Source: an uncultured Bacteroidales bacterium (GTDB lineage Bacteria > Bacteroidota > Bacteroidia > Bacteroidales > Muribaculaceae). Taken from it: a stretch of 64,000 bases of DNA. The translations under genes and the position numbers were made by a program. Below the pieces are notes generated by a model. It saw nothing but the letters and a program-made list of their open reading frames with translations. It had not been told where the DNA came from and did no database searches. Location of the stretch: the NCBI GenBank assembly GCA_902793405.1, contig CADBDH010000005.1:58619-122618 (forward strand), read 5' to 3'. Below, in pieces: positions 17,779 through 25,340 of the stretch (position 1 is its first letter; every line of letters begins with the position of its first letter).

Positions 17779-19410
17779 ATGAAAAGAAAAAACTCATTTT
17801 TAGCTTTACTCGTTTTTGTTTCGATGATGTCGTCAATAGGCTGCTTGAACGCTCAGGCACAGAAACGTGAAGCGCCCGACTGGAGAAAACTTCATTACAC
17901 GTCCGAAGAAGAAATGCGGATCCCGATGAAGAAGAGCATCAACTTCACAGCGACACCCGCGCCAGCCGAAGCACCCCGATTCGTGGCAGAGTTTGAGCCC
18001 ATGCAGGGCGTGACGATTCGCTATCCGCTGGGCATACCGGTTGCCTTGGTTAAAACGTTGGCCGAGAACTGCCAGGTGTACTGCATCGTGCAGTCGTCCT
18101 ACCAGTCAAGAGCACGATCGGCTTTCAGCAACGCAGGAGTGAATATGAATCGTGTCACCTTTGTGAACGCTGCGTCAGATTCCTACTGGGTGCGTGACTA
18201 CGGCCCCTGGTATATCTTTGCCGGCAAGAATCCTGCCATTGTGGACAACGTGTATAACCGTCCCAGGCAGAACGACGATGTAATACCCTCGGCTTTTGCC
18301 ACGTTCTGGGATATCCCCATGTACAGCATGAACCTGGTACACACTGGAGGCAACATGATGGAGGACGGACGCGGACACGCCGTTAGCGACGTATTGGTCC
18401 TTAACGAGAACAATAATGACGAGGCCACCGTGCGCAGGCTGATGCTCGAATACCTCGGTATCGACAACTACCACATCACCATTGATCCTCAACAAGACTA
18501 CATTGCCCATGTTGACTGCTGGGGAAAATACCTGGCCCCGGACAAAATCCTGATTGCCAAACTGCCGGCGAGCGATAGCCGATATGAGAACTATGAGGCC
18601 GTAGCCAACTATTTCGCTACTACCAATTGCTGCTGGGGCTATCCCTACAAGGTGTACCGCGTCGAGGAACCTGGTGGCAGCACCGTTGCTCCCTATACCA
18701 ACAGCCTTATCCTCAACAAGCACGTTTATGTGCCCATGGGCAGCAACAGCACTTACAATGAACGCGCACTCCAGGTCTACAGGGAAGCCATGCCCGGCTA
18801 CGAGATCGTAGGCGTGTACAACAACACCAGCGGCATCGAGTGGCTCAATACCGATGCCCTGCACTGCCGCACACGCGGTGTGATGGACTTCAACATGCTG
18901 TTTGTTGACCACAGGGACGTTCTCTTCGGCACGCAGGATTGTACCGATTCCATCGCCGTTACGAGCAAGTTCATCGCCTATAGCGGCAAGCCCCTGAAGG
19001 AGGACTCGCTATTGGTATACTACAGCATTGACAACGGCCCCTATCAGGTTGCACACATGAGACCCACTGGCACTCCCGATGAATATGTAGGCTACATCAA
19101 GGGCTATCACCAGGCCTCAGAGGTTGACTACTACGTCTTCGGTGCCGACGAGTCAGGACATCGCTATCAGCAGCCCGTGTTCGGCGAACTGGACCCCCAC
19201 CACTTCACTGTCAACATGACCATTACCTTCATCCTGGGCGACGTGAACAACGATGGTAATGTGAATATTGCCGACATGACCAGGCTGATCGACTTCCTCC
19301 TGGGCGACACTATTTCGCCGTTCAACAGCACGGCTGCCGATATTGACAGCAACGGCGAAATCAACGTGGCCGACGTCACAGCCCTTATCGATTTAATTCT
19401 GGAGAATTAA
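17779..19410 (+). CDS. Secreted peptidylarginine-deiminase-like enzyme with dockerin
   Basis: 543 aa with a signal peptide ending near AQAQ. Residues about 60-385 form the agmatine/peptidylarginine deiminase fold of the Porphyromonas type (PAD_porph). The catalytic set is complete: Asp140 (WVRDYGPW), His244 and Asp246 (AHVDCWGKYL) and the nucleophile Cys363 (ALHCRTRG). VYNRPRQNDD gives Arg161 and Arg163 at the place of the two arginines that bind the substrate carboxylate in P. gingivalis PPAD. An Ig-like segment (about 385-470) follows, then a dockerin-like pair of calcium loops (GDVNNDGNVNIADMTRLIDF and DIDSNGEINVADVTALIDL). Secretion plus the arginine pair favours peptidyl-arginine citrullination over agmatine hydrolysis; this is inference. 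It is monocistronic. Confidence 0.88.
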   Translation: MKRKNSFLALLVFVSMMSSIGCLNAQAQKREAPDWRKLHYTSEEEMRIPMKKSINFTATPAPAEAPRFVAEFEPMQGVTIRYPLGIPVALVKTLAENCQVYCIVQSSYQSRARSAFSNAGVNMNRVTFVNAASDSYWVRDYGPWYIFAGKNPAIVDNVYNRPRQNDDVIPSAFATFWDIPMYSMNLVHTGGNMMEDGRGHAVSDVLVLNENNNDEATVRRLMLEYLGIDNYHITIDPQQDYIAHVDCWGKYLAPDKILIAKLPASDSRYENYEAVANYFATTNCCWGYPYKVYRVEEPGGSTVAPYTNSLILNKHVYVPMGSNSTYNERALQVYREAMPGYEIVGVYNNTSGIEWLNTDALHCRTRGVMDFNMLFVDHRDVLFGTQDCTDSIAVTSKFIAYSGKPLKEDSLLVYYSIDNGPYQVAHMRPTGTPDEYVGYIKGYHQASEVDYYVFGADESGHRYQQPVFGELDPHHFTVNMTITFILGDVNNDGNVNIADMTRLIDFLLGDTISPFNSTAADIDSNGEINVADVTALIDLILEN

Positions 19411-19415
19411 TCATG

Positions 19416-19461
19416 CCTGCTGGCAGAATTAAGTGAGCACATGCTTGATTCTGCCGACAGG
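19416..19461 (+). repeat. Inverted repeat after the deiminase gene
   Basis: Arms of 18 nt (CCTGCTGGCAGAATTAAG and near-complement, three mismatches) flank an unpaired centre. It has no T-run. It precedes the true terminator at 19514 and may stabilise the 3' end of the mRNA. Confidence 0.5.
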
Positions 19462-19513
19462 TCTGCTATTGATTGCTTTCAATAGTATCTATAAAACCTA
19501 AATAGCAATAATG

Positions 19514-19555
19514 AACCCGTCCGCAGCGCCTTATCGGCATTGCGGACGGGTTTTT
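19514..19555 (+). terminator. Rho-independent terminator of the deiminase gene
   Basis: A 16-bp stem (AACCCGTCCGCAGCGC with its near-complement, wobbles only) is followed by TTTTT. Confidence 0.85.
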
Positions 19556-19609
19556 CCTGATATATGTTACCGAGTTTTTGTGATGAAAAACAGGGGTAAC
19601 CGAGATTGT

Positions 19610-21415
19610 CTAGTCTTCTGAGGAATTGCGTTTGATCGTTTTCTTTTTTGTTTCTAATGCCTTATTGGGTAGCACTGTTTGACCTTTTTTAGATTTCGAG
19701 TATTTGATACGTTCTTCTGCAATAATGTCTGGAACACCCTTTTCACTGATGGTGATGATGAGATTGTTGACGCCATCACGCAATGGTTGAACGTCAATTA
19801 GATATTTAGTTTTGCTCAACTGCTTGGTTTTACAAACCACACTATCGCAGATCTCCCCCTCATCATCCAAAATGTATCGATCTTCGACTTCGCAATTTAT
19901 GGACAACGGATAATCAGGTTCACCTGTCTTTTTATCTTTGTTAAGAGTTAATGTAGCGGTGTAGTGATTATTGTTTATCTTCTGGTTAGTAAGATTAAGA
20001 GAAGAGATATATTTGCTGGATAGCGATCTGGACTGAATTGAGAAAACTGGCGACTTGAGATTGTCATATTGAACCTGAACATCATAGTTGATGACAGTGA
20101 CGCTGTTTTCTATATCACTACCCTCATATTTGAGTTCATTGGGATAATACAAGTCACATTTGTATTGGATTGAGTTCCCATGTATGAGCTTAGAGTCTGC
20201 ATTGATTACGCCATTCTCCGATATCATCATTAGCTCAGCGCTGGTTGGCGTGATGGCTTTTGGCAGGTCGACTCGCACTTTGGTATCATAAGCCGCGTGT
20301 CTAAAGTCTATGAGTTTGCCCTCGTTGAGCGACAGGGTAAATTTCTCATCTTTAAAGGTCTTGATTAATCCCCATTTTCCATTGAGTTTAACACAAACTT
20401 TTTCGTCAAAGCGTGTCCCGACTTCATCGAACTGCGGTGCAAGAATCTCGAGCGAATCACCCCACCAGATGGCTTTATTCCTTAGACCTGATTTCACACG
20501 TAATTTTGAAGTGTAATATTGCTGTTCAATGGTTCGAGGTTTAAATACCCTCTCTCCATTGACATATTTGATGGATACAGGAGCGCAGAACGTGTTAAGT
20601 TTTATAATGACATTACCTTCATCACCACATTTTGCCGGAAGTGTAGAATAGCCTCTGAAGTCATAGGTAAGAACCTTTTTCCAATCTTCGACTTCGGCTT
20701 GATGCTTACCATCCCAGTATTCCTGATGCGCATACATGGGCTTGAGAGTCATCACTTCGGGTTTTCCGATCACTTCAAATGTGAATAGTTTGTCTTTAAC
20801 GACCGCGATACCGATGCCTTCATCGTTGATCGATGAAATAAAAGTCATTCGTTCTGGATCTATCGGTTGACCAGATTGATCAACGAATTTAACGGGCTGC
20901 AAATCCTTATTCAATAATACATAGTGCTCATATGGTGTATTCTTAGGTACACAGATAGCATAATCGTTCAAGAACGGGCATGCATCTTTGAAGTTAAAAC
21001 CATGAGGTTTGCCATCAGTACCAATGAAATCATAACCATTCTCGTTCTTGACAAGTAACAAATGGTTGCTGAATCGATTATACTTGTAGGCGAGCTCGTA
21101 ATGACCATCTTTGAGATTTGTAAATTGCCCCTTTGTATCAAAGAAACCTGTAACCTTATAAATGCTGTCAGGGTAAGTCGTGACAGCAAGGTCCTCGACA
21201 AAGGGCATGATATGGTCTTGGGTAAAAGCTAATTTTTCACCGTCAAAAGTCCATAATGAACTCTCACCGTTTAATTCCGAAATAATAAGGGGAGCACCTT
21301 CGGCTATATCCATCTTGTCGTAGTCGGGTTGAATGATCCATTGTGCAATTTGCGCATTGGCAATACTTGCCGTGATAATGGCCATTATCGATAGGAATTT
21401 TCGTATCATATGCAA
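19610..21415 (-). CDS. Exported WG-repeat-like protein of unknown function
   Basis: 601 aa with a signal peptide (MIRKFLSIMAIITASIANAQ; the ATG at 21409 is an equally good start). The N-terminal two thirds contain weak WG-like repeats (KLNGKWGLIKTF, VTGFFDTKGQFTNLKDG, LVKNENGYDFIGTDGKP), and the C-terminal part looks like beta-sandwich domains. The last about 25 residues are Lys-rich. I do not recognise a named family. Base composition is visibly more AT-rich than the flanking genes, suggesting recent acquisition or weak selection. It stands alone between terminators. Confidence 0.7.
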   Translation of the reverse strand: MHMIRKFLSIMAIITASIANAQIAQWIIQPDYDKMDIAEGAPLIISELNGESSLWTFDGEKLAFTQDHIMPFVEDLAVTTYPDSIYKVTGFFDTKGQFTNLKDGHYELAYKYNRFSNHLLLVKNENGYDFIGTDGKPHGFNFKDACPFLNDYAICVPKNTPYEHYVLLNKDLQPVKFVDQSGQPIDPERMTFISSINDEGIGIAVVKDKLFTFEVIGKPEVMTLKPMYAHQEYWDGKHQAEVEDWKKVLTYDFRGYSTLPAKCGDEGNVIIKLNTFCAPVSIKYVNGERVFKPRTIEQQYYTSKLRVKSGLRNKAIWWGDSLEILAPQFDEVGTRFDEKVCVKLNGKWGLIKTFKDEKFTLSLNEGKLIDFRHAAYDTKVRVDLPKAITPTSAELMMISENGVINADSKLIHGNSIQYKCDLYYPNELKYEGSDIENSVTVINYDVQVQYDNLKSPVFSIQSRSLSSKYISSLNLTNQKINNNHYTATLTLNKDKKTGEPDYPLSINCEVEDRYILDDEGEICDSVVCKTKQLSKTKYLIDVQPLRDGVNNLIITISEKGVPDIIAEERIKYSKSKKGQTVLPNKALETKKKTIKRNSSED

Positions 21416-21611
21416 AGAATTAAGCTTAAGATTACAAACTGGAGGAATTAGACAATAAAGAATAAATAGCTACACAATCAATCATTGATTTCATAAGCAA
21501 CTTTTTGCAAAAGTCGCAATAATTCCTGATGTATGCAAATAATCGCCCTATTTTAATTAATGAAACATCTAGTAAACAATGATATAAAGAAAAAAGCATG
21601 TAGAGCCATCA

Positions 21612-21638
21612 TCCGTAAAAACTCATCGGTTTCACGGA
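21612..21638 (-). terminator. Stem-loop downstream of the LD-carboxypeptidase operon
   Basis: Read on the minus strand, TCCGTGAAA pairs with TTTTACGGA (one wobble) around a 9-nt loop, about 35 nt past the last gene. The T-run lies in the descending arm. It is a weak terminator candidate. Confidence 0.4.
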
Positions 21639-21670
21639 CGGGCTAAGGCCATGTGTTGAGCCTCATGTGG

Positions 21671-22213
21671 TTAGCGCAACAGGTTGGACATCATAGTGTT
21701 CCAGTCCTGGGCATCGGAGATGCTGCTGAGCATTCCCTCATGGGCGGGGAAGGCGAGGCTGTCGTTGAGGGTGTAGGTCACCTGAGGCAATCTCACATAC
21801 AGGCTCAACGTGTTCAGCGTCTCGCCGTTCTTGTACTGCTCGCCCAACTGCTTGAAATCGGGCGCATTGATGTAGTACAGACGGTCGCCCTTGTTGCACA
21901 GGTAGATGCGCGTGAAATCGCGGTCGCCCAGTTCCTGAGCGCACTGCAGCAGGCAGCGCGTGACGTCAAAGCGGTCAAAGTCACGCTCGTCGGGCTCGCC
22001 CACGTTGAAGGCCAGTTCCTTGCCGGGGTTGTACCAGGGCTGCCTCACCTCGATGTTGATGCCGTTGTTGGCCGGGTCAAGGTTCTTGAGCTGTACACGC
22101 GAGATGACCTTGCGGCCGCCGCGCACAGCATCCACCGACACAAAAGCATGAGCGGCAACCAGCGCCAGCACCGCAATGATGGCGAGAATGAGCAGTTTAT
22201 CGTTCCGGGTCAC
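21671..22213 (-). CDS. Small membrane-anchored protein, unknown function
   Basis: 180 aa. One N-terminal hydrophobic segment (residues about 7-26, LLILAIIAVLALVAAHAFV) acts as anchor or uncleaved signal; the rest is a soluble alpha/beta region with no motif I recognise. Its ATG overlaps the stop of the LD-carboxypeptidase gene by four bases (ATGA), so the two are translationally coupled and probably work in the same process at the cell envelope. Confidence 0.7.
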   Translation of the reverse strand: MTRNDKLLILAIIAVLALVAAHAFVSVDAVRGGRKVISRVQLKNLDPANNGINIEVRQPWYNPGKELAFNVGEPDERDFDRFDVTRCLLQCAQELGDRDFTRIYLCNKGDRLYYINAPDFKQLGEQYKNGETLNTLSLYVRLPQVTYTLNDSLAFPAHEGMLSSISDAQDWNTMMSNLLR

Positions 22214-23265
22214 GGTTTCTCAAAAGTCAATTTTACACCCTCGGGGGCTACGGTAAGCGTTGCGGGGCAACCCTCGATGATGGGATAGTTCCAGTCCTCG
22301 TCATGGCTGGCGGGGAAGTCATAGCACACGGGGATGTTGTACTTGTTCAGGGTCTCGCTCAGCATCTCGTACATATCGTTATAGCCGTCGCGGGGCTCAT
22401 ATTCGGTGAAACGGCCCACGATGATGCCCTTCACCTGGTCGAGCACGCCCTTGAGGCGCAACTGCTGCAACATGCTGTTGACACGCGGCATATTCTCGCT
22501 CACGTCCTCAAAGAAGAGGATGATGTCTCGGCCCCTGATGTTGTCCCTGTCGAGGAAATCCCACTTCTTGCTGCCGCCGATGTTGGTGAACACGGCCATG
22601 TTGCCGCCGAGGACGATGCCCTTGGCGGTGCCCGGCTTGTTCAGCGGGTGAGCGGGAACGGTGTAACTGGGCATTGTGCCCATCAGCACGTCGCGCAGCA
22701 TCAGGTTGATGTTGTCGTCGGCGCCACGTTCGCCCAGGGCTCCGCCCATGTTGGCATGCAGGCTCATCACGCCGCTGCACACCATGGCACTGTGCAGTGC
22801 GGTGATGTCGCTATAGCCCACAATCCACTTGGGATGCTTTTTGAAGTCCTGGCGTGTCATCGGGTCGAGCAGCATGGCCGAGCCGTATCCGCCGCGCGTG
22901 CACACGATGGCCTTGATGGTCGGATCCTCCAGGGCCCAGCGCAGGTCGGCGCAACGCTCGTCGATGGTGCCGGCATACATGTGGTACTTGGTCAACGCGT
23001 GTTGCCCGATGACCGGAACAAATCCCCAGGCGCGCAGCGTGGCGGCTGCCTTCTCGGGATTCTCGTCACCCGGTGTGCTGGCGGGCGAAATGATGGCGAT
23101 TTTGTCGCCAGGCTTGAGTGCTTCGGGCATCACCAGGGATTTAGCAGTGAGATCGAGTTGCCTGTTGGGTATCACTTTTCCACGGCGACGCTGCTGGTCG
23201 CTTGCTGTCATTGTCATGGTGGTAAGTAGTGCAATTGTAGCTATTAACAAAAAACGTTTCATCAT
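22210..23265 (-). CDS. ldcA: LD-carboxypeptidase (S66 family)
   Basis: 351 aa with a signal peptide (ending near MTMTAS). S66 peptidases cut the bond between an L- and a D-residue in murein tetrapeptides, a step in peptidoglycan recycling. Visible blocks: IISPASTPGDE, CTRGGYGSAML, the nucleophile motif VGYSDITALHS (Ser), ILFFEDVSE (Glu of the triad) and DFPASHDEDWNYP (His of the triad). The signal peptide places it in the periplasm, unlike cytoplasmic E. coli LdcA. It follows the GH3 gene by 51 nt. Confidence 0.9.
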   Translation of the reverse strand: MMKRFLLIATIALLTTMTMTASDQQRRRGKVIPNRQLDLTAKSLVMPEALKPGDKIAIISPASTPGDENPEKAAATLRAWGFVPVIGQHALTKYHMYAGTIDERCADLRWALEDPTIKAIVCTRGGYGSAMLLDPMTRQDFKKHPKWIVGYSDITALHSAMVCSGVMSLHANMGGALGERGADDNINLMLRDVLMGTMPSYTVPAHPLNKPGTAKGIVLGGNMAVFTNIGGSKKWDFLDRDNIRGRDIILFFEDVSENMPRVNSMLQQLRLKGVLDQVKGIIVGRFTEYEPRDGYNDMYEMLSETLNKYNIPVCYDFPASHDEDWNYPIIEGCPATLTVAPEGVKLTFEKP

Positions 23266-23316
23266 AATGTATTTAATCGTTTTATGGACGCAAAATATTG
23301 TGTCTCAGTTTCTTAT

Positions 23317-24447
23317 TCAGTTTGTTGCCGCAAGTTTTTGCTTCTCGGCCAGTTTCATGATTCTGGCATGGGACTCCTCGAGGCGCTGCCAGGGGATGCG
23401 TCCCTCCTTAACCGAGGTGACGATCATGTCCACGAGTTTGAAGGGCCTGTCGGCCTCAAAACCGGTGCTGATGTTATTGCCCACGCAGATGAGGTCGGCA
23501 CCCGCGTTGATGGCAAGTTCCAGTGCTGTGGGGATGCTGTACTGGTTGCGGATGGCCTGCATGTACAGGTCATCGGTCACAATCACACCGTCATAGCCCA
23601 TCTGGCTGCGCAGCAGTCCGTTGAGCGTCTTGGCCGACAATGTGGCGGGGTATTCGTCATCGATATTGCGGTTGAAAAGGTGGGCGGTCATGATCAGATC
23701 GGCCTTACCGGCATCGATGAGCATCTTGAACGGTTCCAACTCCTGGGGCGTCCAGCCGTTGGTCACGTCAACAAAGCCATAATGGGAGTCGTCGATAGCA
23801 TTGCCGTGACCGGGAAAATGCTTCAAAGTGCACAGCACACCCTGGCGGTGGCACTCGTCGATGAACCAGCCGGCATGACGGGCAATCACGACAGGGTCGG
23901 TCGAGTAACAGCGCAAGAAATGTCCCACTGCGGCACAGTCGTGGTTGAGCACATCGACCACAGGAGCCAGATTGACATTAACTCCCGCCTCGCGCATCTC
24001 GCGGGCAAGCCGTGCGGCATAATACCGGGTCGTGTCCTCGTTATCGACGGTGCCCAGATATTCGGCCGTCACCGTGGGCAGGAAACCGTATTGCGGTTTC
24101 AGGCGCGCCACCTTGCCACCCTCCTGGTCGGTGGCGATGAGCAGGGGATAGTCGGCCCAGGCCTGCAGCTGCGACGTCATGCGGGTGAGGCGTTCCTTGC
24201 TGGTGATGTTGCGTGAGCCCAACGTGGCCTCGCCCGTCATGTCGATGTCAAACAGGACGATGGCCCCCACCTTGAGGTCGCGCACATAGCGTGCCGCGTC
24301 ACAATCCTCGGTCACGCTGTCGCCCTTGAAACCCACCATCAGCATTCCGGCGGCATAGCGGCGCAACACCGAGTCGGGCGGCAGTTGTGCAAAAAGGCTA
24401 CTGGCTGCCAGCAGCACAATAGCCAATGTCAACAATATCCTCTTCAT
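23317..24447 (-). CDS. nagZ: Beta-N-acetylhexosaminidase, GH3 (NagZ-like)
   Basis: 376 aa with a signal peptide (MKRILLTLAIVLLAASSLFA). The single GH3 N-terminal TIM barrel carries the NagZ signature LKHFPGHGNAIDDSHYG, where the Asp-Ser-His loop acts as general acid/base, and DGVIVTDDLYM with the catalytic Asp nucleophile. NagZ enzymes remove N-acetylglucosamine from muropeptides. Together with the downstream LD-carboxypeptidase this makes an exported peptidoglycan-turnover pair. Members of this fold can also act on other N-acetylhexosaminides. Confidence 0.87.
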   Translation of the reverse strand: MKRILLTLAIVLLAASSLFAQLPPDSVLRRYAAGMLMVGFKGDSVTEDCDAARYVRDLKVGAIVLFDIDMTGEATLGSRNITSKERLTRMTSQLQAWADYPLLIATDQEGGKVARLKPQYGFLPTVTAEYLGTVDNEDTTRYYAARLAREMREAGVNVNLAPVVDVLNHDCAAVGHFLRCYSTDPVVIARHAGWFIDECHRQGVLCTLKHFPGHGNAIDDSHYGFVDVTNGWTPQELEPFKMLIDAGKADLIMTAHLFNRNIDDEYPATLSAKTLNGLLRSQMGYDGVIVTDDLYMQAIRNQYSIPTALELAINAGADLICVGNNISTGFEADRPFKLVDMIVTSVKEGRIPWQRLEESHARIMKLAEKQKLAATN

Positions 24448-24483
24448 CTGGTTATCACTCCACTTAAAAAGAAGACAATAAGC

Positions 24484-24534
24484 ACAATAAATACAAACAA
24501 TTGAATCTGTAATTGTACTTATTGTATTTATTGT
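24484..24534. repeat. Palindromic ACAATAAATACAA element, copy 1
   Basis: ACAATAAATACAA (24484-24496) and its exact complement (24522-24534) form a 13-bp outer stem, with an inner CAATT/AATTG pair. It lies between two minus-strand genes. A related element is at 56670-56741, and a half copy lies just after 28152. Confidence 0.6.
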
Positions 24535-24549
24535 TTTCCTTTACTTACG

Positions 24550-24981
24550 TTATTTGTCAAAGAAGTGGAAGAAATAGTAGCAGGCGATCCAATCGACACG
24601 CACGCCACGGGCAAAGCCGATGGTCTCTTTGGCGGCATTGGTCACCTTGCCGTCGTTGATATTGATGTAGCCCAGCAGGTTGCTCTCACCGTCGCGCACG
24701 GTGCCATCGGGGTTGATGTAGCCGATGCGAGTGCCCTCGGTATCAAAGATTTCCAATTCCTTGATGACACCCACTGCTGTACCTTTCACATCTCGCACAG
24801 TGCCGTCGGCATCAAACATACCGGCCGAGCGACCCGATTCATTCCTGACAACACCATTGCCGTTGATGCGGCCAATGCTGTTGAAGTCGGCGTCACGCAG
24901 CACCTGTGCGCTCGCCTGGGTTGCCATCATGCCAGCCAGCGCCAGCACCACAACCGTCATGTATAATCTAATCCGTTTCAT
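24550..24981 (-). CDS. Secreted five-fold beta-flower-like repeat protein
   Basis: 143 aa with a signal peptide (ending near ATQASA). The mature part is built of about 20-residue repeats of the pattern IGRINGNGVVRNESG, with further copies AGMFDADGTVRDVKG, IGYINPDGTVRDGES and LGYININDGKVTNAA. This repeat pattern matches the small Bacteroidales family named 5-fold beta-flower protein. The C-terminus is aromatic (IACYYFFHFFDK), which may mark membrane or surface contact. The function is unknown. It has its own promoter and lies upstream of the GH3 gene. Confidence 0.75.
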   Translation of the reverse strand: MKRIRLYMTVVVLALAGMMATQASAQVLRDADFNSIGRINGNGVVRNESGRSAGMFDADGTVRDVKGTAVGVIKELEIFDTEGTRIGYINPDGTVRDGESNLLGYININDGKVTNAAKETIGFARGVRVDWIACYYFFHFFDK

Positions 24982-25039
24982 AATCGTCTCCTCCTGAATT
25001 ATCTTTCTGAATTGTATCCGTTAGACTAACAATAAGGCA

Positions 25040-25071
25040 CAAAGTTAAAAAGATTTTCCAAAATAACCAAA
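25040..25071 (-). promoter_or_regulatory. Promoter of the beta-flower-like gene
   Basis: On the minus strand, TTTG (25068-25071), a 20-nt spacer and TAACTTTG (25040-25047). It lies in the 359-nt gap that also holds the divergent promoter of the restriction-modification gene; nothing else is recognisable in that gap. Confidence 0.7.
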
Positions 25072-25288
25072 TCCGTCTCCATTCACACCTGGGTGGCGGC
25101 ACCCCTACTTTCAGAAGCCAAACGGCCAGTTCATGCGATAAAATAATCGGGGGGGATTGTTAAAATCAGTTAACAAAAACTTCTTATTTATTGGTTATCA
25201 GTGCCTTATCGTCAATTACTGTTTTTCTGTCCCTTTACAAAGGTACAACACGAATCCACAAACAGTCAATGACAAAAAGCAGGGCTGT

Positions 25289-25320
25289 TTTGTTTTTATG
25301 AGTCTTTGTATGTATCTTTG
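25289..25320 (+). promoter_or_regulatory. Promoter of the MmeI-type restriction-modification gene
   Basis: TTTG (25289-25292), a 20-nt spacer, then TATCTTTG (25313-25320). The ATG follows 20 nt later. Confidence 0.75.
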
Positions 25321-25340
25321 CCTTTTCAAAAACTATTGAC

